Shown piece after piece: positions 24,439 through 30,781 of a stretch of DNA of 34,845 bases. The stretch's first letter is position 1. Each line of letters opens with the position of its first letter. The translations under genes were made by a program, and so were the position numbers. The notes below the pieces were generated by a model. The model was not told where the DNA came from. It worked only from the letters and a program-made list of their open reading frames with translations, and ran no database searches. The stretch is from Haemophilus_D parainfluenzae_AD (GTDB lineage: Bacteria > Pseudomonadota > Gammaproteobacteria > Enterobacterales > Pasteurellaceae): the NCBI RefSeq assembly GCF_001679325.1, contig NZ_LZMX01000009.1. One strand, written 5' to 3'.

Positions 24439-24619
24439 GTTGTTTTCTCGTTTCATAATGTTTCACCTGCGTATCGGAGACTGCTTTTTCACGCACCAAC
24501 TGCTCGTTATCTTTTAATAATCGGTCAATTTCACGCCCTGCACGTTTGAGCTTAAATACCACATAACCACAAATAGCCAGCGCAGTACCTGAGCCGATTA
24601 AAATCATCTGTAACGTCAT
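24362..24619 (-). CDS. Rz-like inner-membrane spanin (DUF2681)
   Basis: 85 residues with an N-terminal membrane segment (MILIGSGTALAICGYVVF) and a long charged coiled coil, the topology of inner-membrane spanins. It is paired with the overlapping lipoprotein gene. Assigned to DUF2681 of FluMu-type phages by general look. It starts in an ATGA overlap with the upstream membrane protein. Confidence 0.75.
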   Translation of the reverse strand: MTLQMILIGSGTALAICGYVVFKLKRAGREIDRLLKDNEQLVREKAVSDTQVKHYETRKQHEENSRNADRDTLIDGLHKSGDLRD

Positions 24620-24909
24620 TAAATCCCCCTTGGTCTATCCGTTTGTTCCGGTTCGACATAAACTTCGCCTGTAATCTGTTCTTCTGGCTTGGTTTGTTTG
24701 GCTTGATATGCCATTACAGCGCCCTTGGTTGCAGCCGAACCACCGCAAAAACAAGCAAAATAAAAAAACAAGTCAGTGACCGTAGAACGGTCAAGATAAA
24801 CGGCATAAATCAGCACACCGGCCATGACTAAGAAACCGAAAAACTGAATAAAACCTGTCGTACTCGCACGACCATCATTATTGGTAAATAATTCAAAAAA
24901 CTTATTCAT
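24619..24909 (-). CDS. Membrane protein DUF2644, possible holin
   Basis: 96 residues, MNKFFELFTNNDGRAST then two membrane segments (about 18-40 GFIQFFGFLVMAGVLIYAVY and 46-70 DLFFYFACFCGGSAATKGAV), then a polar tail rich in Glu. Position just after the endolysin suggests a holin or related protein. ATG at 24909 has GGAG 9 bp upstream; two other starts at 24915 and 24924 are badly spaced. Confidence 0.7.
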   Translation of the reverse strand: MNKFFELFTNNDGRASTTGFIQFFGFLVMAGVLIYAVYLDRSTVTDLFFYFACFCGGSAATKGAVMAYQAKQTKPEEQITGEVYVEPEQTDRPRGI

Positions 24910-25085
24910 TGACATAATCTCCACATAATCACTTCAGCTGGAGTAGGTTTCCCACGAAAGGCATAGCTCCATGCGTTTTTACTATAAAAGTGCGGTCGAT
25001 TTTGCGGGAGTTTTCTGGTTGTCAAAACTCGGTTTTGTAACCAATTAAAAACACGTTTAAACACGCCTAAAAATTTAAACTTCAT
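24906..25085 (-). CDS. Small basic protein in the lysis cassette
   Basis: 59 residues from MKFKFLGVFKRVFNWLQNRV, basic (many Lys/Arg), ending AEVIMWRLCQ. The ATG at 25085 overlaps the endolysin's last codons (ATGAAGTTTAA) and its end overlaps the next start, so translation is coupled. No family recognised. Could be an accessory lysis protein; a longer frame reaching 25178 lies within the endolysin gene and is not favoured. Confidence 0.55.
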   Translation of the reverse strand: MKFKFLGVFKRVFNWLQNRVLTTRKLPQNRPHFYSKNAWSYAFRGKPTPAEVIMWRLCQ

Positions 25086-25578
25086 TGTCAATTGCTCCAT
25101 ATTTAAGATTGCCAGCCACGCGACGAACCCAGCCCTTACCAAATGTCGTAAAAGTGCTAAGTTTGCAATAAAACTCAAGGCGTTCAGCGTTCAAACGCAT
25201 AATCACATCAGAAATCGCCATTTTTTTAATAGCGGCAATCGTCATATTGCCAATCACACCGTCATCAACAACACCGACTGAACGTTGCAACATACGACTC
25301 GCATTACCTAATCCATGATTTACCGCAGCATCAAAAAACTGATAAGCCACCGCTTCTGGCATTTTGTCGCATTGATAACGTAGCCAAAATGCGGAGTAGT
25401 AGATTTTATAAGCTTGCTCACGCGTCATTTCTCGCATACTGCCTTGATAACCGCTTGCCTGAGCAGTACGTTTAGTGATTCCCCAGTTGGTTTCCCCGCC
25501 TGGGTCTCTTGGGTCATTAACGTAGCCGCCTTCATGACCAATTAAACGGTTGAAAATCTGTGTAAAATTTAAAGACAT
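25075..25578 (-). CDS. Endolysin, glycoside hydrolase family 108
   Basis: 167 residues. LIGHEGGYVNDPRDPGGETN (residues 12-31) is the GH108 signature with catalytic Glu16; FFDAAVNHGLGNASRMLQRS is a second conserved stretch and DDGVIGNMTI a third. It cuts the glycan of peptidoglycan as a lysozyme. No signal peptide is seen, so a holin is needed. The ATG follows directly the T run of a hairpin (25583-25615) whose right arm contains the only Shine-Dalgarno-like sequence, AAGGG. Confidence 0.92.
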   Translation of the reverse strand: MSLNFTQIFNRLIGHEGGYVNDPRDPGGETNWGITKRTAQASGYQGSMREMTREQAYKIYYSAFWLRYQCDKMPEAVAYQFFDAAVNHGLGNASRMLQRSVGVVDDGVIGNMTIAAIKKMAISDVIMRLNAERLEFYCKLSTFTTFGKGWVRRVAGNLKYGAIDNEV

Positions 25579-25582
25579 AAAA

Positions 25583-25615
25583 AATACCCTTAATCTATTA
25601 ATGATTAAGGGTATT
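25583..25615 (-). terminator. Terminator hairpin at the endolysin start, overlapping its promoter
   Basis: Perfect 13-bp stem AATACCCTTAATC / GATTAAGGGTATT, 7-base loop, followed by TTTTTT and then the endolysin ATG. It should end the Mor transcript, and it hides AAGGG, the likely ribosome site. The late promoter's -10 (25618-25613) overlaps its outer base pairs, so late transcripts would start inside the left arm and not form the full stem. Confidence 0.85.
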
Positions 25616-25659
25616 ATCGAAAAAAGAGAGTAAGATTAAGAGTGGAGCGACTTCAGCAC
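25613..25659 (-). promoter_or_regulatory. Late promoter before the endolysin (Plys position)
   Basis: Box GTGCTGAAGTCGCTC (25659-25645) starts in the Mor stop codon; 41 bp from its first base is GATAAT (25618-25613). Same layout as at 17803 and 6352. It corresponds to Mu Plys. Expected start of transcription is near 25606. Confidence 0.75.
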
Positions 25660-26087
25660 TAGAACAAGGCGAAATTACTGGACTCCTTAGGATTACGCAC
25701 TTGTGCCACAATTTCCCAACCACTGCGATCCGATAATTGATATTTAGGGCAAAGTTCAAGCATGGCCATGCGTCCTGATTTGTTCAAACGTTGGGTTAAA
25801 CAATCAAAATCAGCCTTAAAGCGATAATTACGCAACACTCGCAAAGCCGTTTCGCAGCGTGGAATATAAACCCAGTCACCTCTAAAAGCTTCGCGTAATT
25901 TCACCGCACTTTCCAAACCAATTAATGCTTTGAGCTTAGGGAAATAATGCACCCCATCAGTAAATCGAAAGGTTGCCCCACCAAAATTTGTAATGATTTT
26001 TTCAACAGCAGGAAACCCAACTAAATCAACCATCTGTTGTACGGTTTCCGGCAGAAGTTCCGCTACATCTTCCAAATTCGCCACCAT
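25659..26087 (-). CDS. mor: Mor/C-family transcription activator
   Basis: 142 residues of the Mor family: N-terminal dimerisation part (LPETVQQMVDLVGFPAVEKIITNFGG, about 12-37) and a C-terminal HTH-like region (ALRVLRNYRFKADFDCLTQRLNKSG). In Mu, Mor turns on middle and its relative C late transcription. Only one such gene is found here, so it may do both and bind the GTGCTGAAGTC boxes (inferred). Strong ribosome site GGAGG before ATG. Terminator 25583-25615 follows. Confidence 0.88.
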   Translation of the reverse strand: MVANLEDVAELLPETVQQMVDLVGFPAVEKIITNFGGATFRFTDGVHYFPKLKALIGLESAVKLREAFRGDWVYIPRCETALRVLRNYRFKADFDCLTQRLNKSGRMAMLELCPKYQLSDRSGWEIVAQVRNPKESSNFALF

Positions 26088-26170
26088 AATAACCTCCGCA
26101 ATGTTATTTTTTGCTCATTCTCACACGGAAATTTTAAAAAGGCGGTATTTTGCAGAAAAAAGATAAAAAA

Positions 26171-26190
26171 AATCCCACCGAAGTGGGATT
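26171..26190 (-). terminator. Terminator after the secreted-protein gene
   Basis: Minus-strand stem AATCCCAC / GTGGGATT with a 4-base TTCG loop followed by TTTTTT. It lies 3 bp after the stop codon of the 234-aa gene and isolates it from mor. Confidence 0.85.
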
Positions 26191-26193
26191 TGA

Positions 26194-26898
26194 CTAAAAC
26201 TTTTCAATAGGGCGGTCATCTGCCTTTGTAACTTCCAGTTTAGGTAATGATATTTTTATTTCAACTGAATAACTCTGATCGTGAAAACTCATTACGTCCA
26301 TTTCAATAAATCTTGTATCTTTTGGAAGTCTAGAAATTATATCTTCTGATGAAGAAAATCTTTGCCCTGACTTCAAAATTGAATTCAACTTATCGGTTTC
26401 TACATAAAAGAGTTTTTGAGATGTACGCTCTTTTGATTCTAGAATATCTAATTTTGAATCAACATTATTTATTTTCTGTCCTGTTTTAGTTGATGCTAAA
26501 ATATCGTCAAAACGATTTGCAATACCATCTTTATCCTCAACTTGATAAAGAGAAAAACCTGATTTAATTAATCCTCGAAATAATTCCCAAAAATCAGCTC
26601 TTGCAATACTTGCATCGGTTAGACGAAGAATAACTCCATTTGTTTTATTTTTATCTAAAGTAATGACTATATTAAATTTTGCTCCATAAAGCGATTCATA
26701 TCCTTCAGGAGCACAAATTCTAGATTCGGAATAAGCCATACATTTTCCAAAATACTTGAATCGCTCTAAAAAATCATTCTTATGAATATCAAACGGATAA
26801 TCTTTGAACATTTTAATTTCTTCTTTTCCATGGTCAAACACCCCTGCATTGACAGCAAAAGAGCTGGCAAGCAATATAATCACAAATAAATTCTTCAT
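26194..26898 (-). CDS. Secreted protein of unknown function, probable moron
   Basis: 234 residues with a signal peptide (MKNLFVIILLASSFAVNA, cut probably before GVFDHG). The mature part is about 216 residues with only two early Cys (C53, C62), which may pair in the periplasm, and no other membrane segment. No family recognised. The gene is bounded by two minus-strand terminators and is visibly richer in A/T than its neighbours, the hallmarks of a moron, a gene expressed from the prophage that serves host or prophage. It could be a lysogenic-conversion or exclusion factor. A candidate promoter is at 26934-26962. Weak ribosome site (TTGGA). Confidence 0.8.
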   Translation of the reverse strand: MKNLFVIILLASSFAVNAGVFDHGKEEIKMFKDYPFDIHKNDFLERFKYFGKCMAYSESRICAPEGYESLYGAKFNIVITLDKNKTNGVILRLTDASIARADFWELFRGLIKSGFSLYQVEDKDGIANRFDDILASTKTGQKINNVDSKLDILESKERTSQKLFYVETDKLNSILKSGQRFSSSEDIISRLPKDTRFIEMDVMSFHDQSYSVEIKISLPKLEVTKADDRPIEKF

Positions 26899-26913
26899 AA
26901 AAAATCCAATAAA

Positions 26914-26933
26914 AAAGGCTCCAAAGAGCCTTT
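26914..26933 (-). terminator. Terminator after the early operon, before the moron
   Basis: Minus-strand stem AAAGGCTC / GAGCCTTT with a 4-base loop and a TTTTTT run. It ends the early transcript after gp16, 24 bp past its stop codon. Mor, which in Mu is transcribed from its own middle promoter, lies beyond it. Confidence 0.82.
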
Positions 26934-26962
26934 AATTTACACCTGATAATTTCATCTTACAA
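26934..26962 (-). promoter_or_regulatory. Candidate promoter of the moron
   Basis: Minus strand TTGTAA (26962-26957), 17-bp spacer, TAAATT (26939-26934). Each hexamer matches consensus at 4 of 6 positions. The start of transcription would lie in the terminator 26914-26933, so its transcript would begin within that hairpin. Tentative. Confidence 0.35.
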
Positions 26963-27358
26963 CGTCTTTTTATTCCGGTCATACACTGACAACATCTGCA
27001 CGACTTTCTTTAACTGCCACGGACGTAACCAATGGATAAAATCCACTTTAAAAGATCGTTTTGCAATACCATCAGCATATTCTTTCGGTAAATTGTGTTT
27101 GATTAAAAGTGCGGTAATTTTAGCAAGATAAATTTTCTTATCTTCACTTGGTGACGGCCGATTTCCCCAAAAGCTTGAACTGGATTTAAAACCTTTCTGA
27201 GCCATCACATTCAAGACTTGGTGTAATTCACTGTCACTCATCTCTGTGCAGCTGGTTTTGCCTGTTGTATTGGAAAGTAAACCGCGATATGTGTCATCAT
27301 CAAGTCCCAATTGATTTTTCCCAATATGGATTTTCGCAATTAATGATTTACGCTGCAT
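26957..27358 (-). CDS. Early protein gp16 (DUF1018)
   Basis: 133 residues, MQRKSLIAKIHIGKNQLGLD onward. Matches Mu gp16/DUF1018 with LGLDDDTYRGLLSNTTGKTS near residue 17 and SFKVDFIHWLRPWQLKKVVQML near 105. Conserved in Mu-like phages; role not settled. ATG at 27358 overlaps the upstream gene by 11 bp and has AGGAGA before it. A start 14 codons upstream is inside the previous gene and less likely. Confidence 0.85.
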   Translation of the reverse strand: MQRKSLIAKIHIGKNQLGLDDDTYRGLLSNTTGKTSCTEMSDSELHQVLNVMAQKGFKSSSSFWGNRPSPSEDKKIYLAKITALLIKHNLPKEYADGIAKRSFKVDFIHWLRPWQLKKVVQMLSVYDRNKKTL

Positions 27359-27896
27359 AACCTTTCTCCTGTTCTGTTTTCCAGGCCTTCCAAATTGCAA
27401 ATTCAGGCGTATTTTCTACAAATTGCAACTGCCCAACAGAAGCATAACGTTCAATATACTGAATCGCCGCCATGCGATTGTTGTCTTCTTGTTTTACCGT
27501 ACTTTGCATTTCGGCTTTGCCTTCATTACGAACCACCGCAAACAAGGGTTTAGCCCCTTCATACACTTTCTTCAAATAGTTATGGTTCGATAAAGCCTGA
27601 ATATTACGCGTTTCCCGACGGTTCTTCATCACCGCTTGCACCGTTTCATTCAACGCATGAGCCAATAATGGACTAGGTTGATACATCTCTAATACTTCCT
27701 GCATTAATTTCAACGCACGCCCATTAGATAGCGCAGATTTTTCAGGGCGAAACAACCCAATATAACTCACCAAAGCACGAGCATTATTGCCTTTTAAATT
27801 AGTAATAATTCCCAACATCTCACGCCCGGCATCATCTTCCAACAGAGCATCTAAATGGATGTCGCTGTGGCAAACCGGACAACGGCATAGTTTCAT
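27348..27896 (-). CDS. Early protein with N-terminal Cys cluster
   Basis: 182 residues beginning MKLCRCPVCHSDIHLDALLE; C4/C6/C9 and H10 may bind a metal. The rest is helical. Found in the early region of Haemophilus Mu-like phages but I cannot name a family. Starts in an ATGA overlap with its upstream neighbour and overlaps gp16, so it is part of the early operon. A DNA- or host-protein-binding role is only a guess. Confidence 0.75.
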   Translation of the reverse strand: MKLCRCPVCHSDIHLDALLEDDAGREMLGIITNLKGNNARALVSYIGLFRPEKSALSNGRALKLMQEVLEMYQPSPLLAHALNETVQAVMKNRRETRNIQALSNHNYLKKVYEGAKPLFAVVRNEGKAEMQSTVKQEDNNRMAAIQYIERYASVGQLQFVENTPEFAIWKAWKTEQEKGYAA

Positions 27897-28132
27897 TCTT
27901 TCGTCTCCTTCGTTACATCAGCAACAGCCCATTTTAAAAATGCTTTGATTGATATAGTTTTCAATGTCACTTTTAAACCATTTTTAAGCCATTTCATTTC
28001 ACAGTATGTCACGCTTTCATTAGCACGATTAACTTTAAAAATACGTCTCCAGCTTACTAAATTTCCTCTATATATTTTTACGTTATTTGATACATAATCA
28101 TGATCTTCAAGTAAATCGCTTTCTTTTAACAT
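27893..28132 (-). CDS. Early hypothetical protein
   Basis: 79 residues, MLKESDLLEDHDYVSNNVKI, mixed alpha/beta with many Lys and Val. AAGGAG lies about 6 bp before the ATG, and it overlaps the next gene by 4 bp. No family recognised. The sequence between it and DUF3164 is occupied by a small membrane peptide frame and a hairpin. Confidence 0.65.
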   Translation of the reverse strand: MLKESDLLEDHDYVSNNVKIYRGNLVSWRRIFKVNRANESVTYCEMKWLKNGLKVTLKTISIKAFLKWAVADVTKETKE

Positions 28133-28187
28133 TGTTGCTCCTTTAGTTAATAAAACACATTACTCAGCCCACTTCATCTAACTTATC

Positions 28188-28208
28188 CCCCTCTTTCGTA
28201 AAGAGGGG
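28188..28208. repeat. 9-bp stem hairpin in an early gap
   Basis: CCCCTCTTT / AAAGAGGGG with a 3-base loop, followed by TTAGGGGAG. No T run on either strand, so not a clear intrinsic terminator. The 28133-28241 gap contains nothing else that I can support. It may be an RNA-processing element or a remnant of a small dispersed repeat. Confidence 0.5.
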
Positions 28209-28241
28209 TTAGGGGAGATTTAAAGGGCATTTAAATAAGTT

Positions 28242-28319
28242 TTATAGACTTCCTAAAACTAAAATTGCGGTAAGAATAATTGCACATAGAATGCATTGGA
28301 AAATACTTGTGAAATACAT
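28242..28319 (-). CDS. 25-residue membrane micro-protein
   Basis: MYFTSIFQCILCAIILTAIL followed by VLGSL: one hydrophobic helix. The ATG follows directly after the DUF3164 stop (TAG ATG) with a GGGGGCG stretch upstream. Such peptides occur in phage early regions as inhibitors of host cell division or envelope enzymes (Mu kil is an unrelated early toxin). Hydrophobicity along nearly the full length and coupling to the stop codon support it; length makes proof weak. Confidence 0.45.
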   Translation of the reverse strand: MYFTSIFQCILCAIILTAILVLGSL

Positions 28320-28937
28320 CTACGCCCCCGCTACATCTAACGCAATCGGCACATACTGATCGGTTTCGCCAACACGCTCATAAAGTCGCACATAAGCCTT
28401 ACTGCTTACCACTTGCACGCTTTCGCTAATTGCTTGCATTGCGTTTTGCCAGCGACTATCTTGGATTTCGACGCGGCGTAAGCCCAAAATACGTGAAGTG
28501 TTCAAATTGCCTTCCTTATCCACATTAAATGCACGTTCAATTAACGCTTTTAATTCAGGGCGTGAGCCTTCGCTCCATTCATTCAAACACTCATCAATCA
28601 ACACTTTTGCTGCTTGAATACGTTCATCAAATTGCAAATGATCGTTAATCGCACGTTGGATTTTGTATTTGCCGTCGTAGCTATAAAGCGTGATATTGCC
28701 TTTACTACCGCCCACTTTTGCATTGTATTTTTCAGCCGAAAGTTCAATAAATGCCTGAATATCGCCGAAAATGCCATCTTTAAAATTGCGCATCTCCTTA
28801 TTTAAGGACACGCCTTTTTCCACCCATTCACGCACAAGCACATCACGTGCTTTGTCGATGTCTTTCACCAATTCAGCTGGCGTTAAATAGCCTCTTGCAT
28901 CGCGCCAATATTCTTTACCTTCAATCATTACTTTCAT
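28320..28937 (-). CDS. DUF3164 protein
   Basis: 205 residues, MKVMIEGKEYWRDARGYLTP onward, a good fit to DUF3164, found in early regions of Mu-like phages. KARDVLVREWVEKGVSLNKE and YKIQRAINDHLQFDERIQAA are typical. Function unknown; helical and acidic. ATG follows directly after the upstream gene's stop and has GAGG 7 bp before it. Confidence 0.85.
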   Translation of the reverse strand: MKVMIEGKEYWRDARGYLTPAELVKDIDKARDVLVREWVEKGVSLNKEMRNFKDGIFGDIQAFIELSAEKYNAKVGGSKGNITLYSYDGKYKIQRAINDHLQFDERIQAAKVLIDECLNEWSEGSRPELKALIERAFNVDKEGNLNTSRILGLRRVEIQDSRWQNAMQAISESVQVVSSKAYVRLYERVGETDQYVPIALDVAGA

Positions 28938-29129
28938 TTAGATTTCCTCTTTTCCTAACTTAATCACTACAAGCCGCTTACCTTTATCACGTTCACGTCG
29001 GGCGGCGGTTGCCGAACAGTAAATCGTTTTTTCGCTCACATTGAGTTTCTTTGCTAATTCTTCTGCCGTCCCGTCACCCAAATTCTCTTCGCCACGATAG
29101 ACTGCATAAATTTGCCGACGCGTTGCCAT
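28938..29129 (-). CDS. Small HTH protein
   Basis: 63 residues: MATRRQIYAVYRGEENLGDG, then TAEELAKKLNVSEKTIYCSA, which fits a helix-turn-helix, then a basic tail. Probably DNA-binding, perhaps a regulator or replication accessory protein. AGGAGG lies 4 bp before ATG. Directly adjoins DUF3164. Confidence 0.7.
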   Translation of the reverse strand: MATRRQIYAVYRGEENLGDGTAEELAKKLNVSEKTIYCSATAARRERDKGKRLVVIKLGKEEI

Positions 29130-29137
29130 CGCTCCTC

Positions 29138-29434
29138 CTAATTCAAATACTTACGCCAAATCACTCGAATACCTTCTACTGCAAACTGTGCTTCTTGGTA
29201 TCTCCCCATATCGCGTCCAACTTGATAAACAAAAGCGCGTTGTTCACGCTCTAAGCGATCTGTCACCGCATTTGCCATCACACGCAAGGTTGGTTTGATT
29301 TTTTCAAAATGCACATTCACCACAGTAAGCCCCATTTCATTTAAGCGTTTCACTGCTTTTTCTACTTGTTCCAAATAAGCCAACATTAAAGCGTTGTTTT
29401 TATTTAGGCGTTTGGTTGTTTTTGCCTGTAACAT
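29138..29434 (-). CDS. Early hypothetical protein
   Basis: 98 residues, MLQAKTTKRLNKNNALMLAY onward, helical and basic. Two Met codons are possible; ATG at 29434 has AAGGAG at the right distance (7 bp), whereas 29440 is too close. Seen in Haemophilus Mu-like early regions, no function assigned. The Mu nuclease inhibitor Gam is not recognisable anywhere in this region. Confidence 0.68.
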   Translation of the reverse strand: MLQAKTTKRLNKNNALMLAYLEQVEKAVKRLNEMGLTVVNVHFEKIKPTLRVMANAVTDRLEREQRAFVYQVGRDMGRYQEAQFAVEGIRVIWRKYLN

Positions 29435-29444
29435 AATCATCTCC

Positions 29445-30326
29445 TTAACTAATTAACATTTTGCTGTATTGTTCAATCATCTCTGCGCTAATTTCGGTCT
29501 CATTAATCTCTGCCGAACGTACAACACCGCGCATTAACTTACTTAATCGACGTGCGTTACCTTTACAGGCTTTCAATAAAGCCGCATTAAATTCGCTCGT
29601 ATTAAGTGCACTTTCTGCTAACATCGCCAAATCACTTTCAGGTAATGCATTGCCAAGGTCGCAAGCAAAACCCACTCGACTATAAAGCTGTGCCAACTCG
29701 TTATTTTTCCCTTTTAAATTCACCAACAAGCGAGGCATGCCCGCTAAAATCACCCCACAATTTGTTAAATCGTGAATACGTCGGATAAATTCCAAAGAGC
29801 GGGTAGAAAGTAACTCGGCTTCATCAATCATTAACAAACGTTCCGCACCGTTGAGTTTTTCCACAATACTTGCCAAAACATCATTATTAACACCGCGACT
29901 GGTGGCTCCTACAGTCTCAGCAATTTTGCGTAATAGCACTTTCGGTGTACAACTTGGATCAACCTCAATCAAAATGGCTGAACTATGTTCTTTCGCATAT
30001 TGTTTAAGCATTTGTGTTTTACCTAAGCCTGCCGCACCGTAAATCACATTAATTTCGCCCTCAGCGTGGGCAAAGTGCATAATTTCCATACCGCGTTTTG
30101 CTGTTTGAGTGGGTACAAATGCATTGTTGTATTTTGCTTCAACCACTTTCGCCTTATGGCGCGCCAATAATTCATCCACTTTGTTATCTAACCATTTAGT
30201 ATCAGTTGGATATTTACCGTTGATATATTGGCTAACAGTTGTAATAGATACATCAAATAAGCTCGCCACTTGTTTTTGGCTCATCTTGTGTGCATCCATA
30301 AACGCTTTTAATTCTTGTGCTTTCAT
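29445..30326 (-). CDS. Transposition target protein B, AAA+ ATPase
   Basis: 293 residues. N-terminal HTH (KMSQKQVASLFDVSITTVSQ, residues 14-33), Walker A GAAGLGKT (97-104) and Walker B LLMIDEAE (164-171). MuB polymerises on DNA in ATP-bound form, selects target DNA and activates the transposase. ATG has GGAG upstream. A plus-strand promoter overlaps its first codons and drives the opposite gene. Good match throughout. Confidence 0.93.
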   Translation of the reverse strand: MKAQELKAFMDAHKMSQKQVASLFDVSITTVSQYINGKYPTDTKWLDNKVDELLARHKAKVVEAKYNNAFVPTQTAKRGMEIMHFAHAEGEINVIYGAAGLGKTQMLKQYAKEHSSAILIEVDPSCTPKVLLRKIAETVGATSRGVNNDVLASIVEKLNGAERLLMIDEAELLSTRSLEFIRRIHDLTNCGVILAGMPRLLVNLKGKNNELAQLYSRVGFACDLGNALPESDLAMLAESALNTSEFNAALLKACKGNARRLSKLMRGVVRSAEINETEISAEMIEQYSKMLIS

Positions 30327-30344
30327 TTTTTGCTCCGTTATAAT
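30315..30344 (+). promoter_or_regulatory. Promoter of the plus-strand gene
   Basis: TTGTGC (30315-30320), 18-bp spacer, perfect TATAAT (30339-30344). Transcription would start near 30351, 24 bp before the GTG start at 30375. It lies over the start codon of B, in the antisense direction. Confidence 0.65.
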
Positions 30345-30374
30345 TTGTTTAAACCCTTTCTAAATGGAGTTCCT

Positions 30375-30704
30375 GTGCCTACATTTGCCGAACTTGAAAA
30401 ACGCATTGAAGTTCTTGAATATGCTCAACTTGCTACGAATGATTTCATTGCTGATTTAGTCGCCTTGCTTGTTAAGAAAAAACAACTTTCACTGGGTGAA
30501 ATCATTAAGCTGATTGAATTTCAGCGAGAGCTGCTCCCTTCAAAAGAAGACGACGATTCCAGCGCTCACGTTGCTTTTGTTCAACAAAACTTAGATGACA
30601 TTCTGTACAATGCTGTCTTGGAGTGTCCGAATAAGAACGACCCTCACCGTCTCTCTCATTTGTCTGCAACGCTTGACTGGATTGAACGTCGCCGAAAGTC
30701 TTAG
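30375..30704 (+). CDS. Plus-strand protein of unknown function between A and B
   Basis: 109 residues from GTG (VPTFAELEKRIEVLEYAQLA), with GGAG 6 bp upstream. Residues 5-50 form a likely coiled coil (KKKQLSLGEIIKLIEF), and the C-terminus is mixed. It is opposite to every other gene in the early region and has its own promoter (30315-30344) and its own intrinsic terminator (30725-30752), so it can be expressed in the lysogen when the early operon is off. No family recognised. A role in superinfection immunity or control of transposition is plausible only from position. Confidence 0.7.
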   Translation: MPTFAELEKRIEVLEYAQLATNDFIADLVALLVKKKQLSLGEIIKLIEFQRELLPSKEDDDSSAHVAFVQQNLDDILYNAVLECPNKNDPHRLSHLSATLDWIERRRKS

Positions 30705-30772
30705 CTAATTTTTCTTGTTTCATTCGGGCGCGTTCTTTGCGTCCGTTTTTTTGCATCTCAACTCTGGTCATT
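30505..30772 (-). CDS. Possible small basic protein after transposase
   Basis: MTRVEMQKNGRKERARMKQE onward, 88 residues, behind AAGGAG overlapping the transposase stop. The first 25 residues look like a real basic protein. From 30704 on it lies antisense to the plus-strand gene and loses protein-like character. It may be the remains of a small gene interrupted by the plus-strand cassette. Only one of the two overlapping frames is likely functional. Confidence 0.35.
30725..30752 (+). terminator. Terminator of the plus-strand gene
   Basis: Stem CGGGCGC / GCGTCCG (one G-U pair in RNA), 7-base loop, followed by seven T. Lies 20 bp after the plus-strand stop and keeps its transcript from running into transposase A antisense. 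Confidence 0.8.
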
Positions 30773-30781
30773 TTTTGCTCC

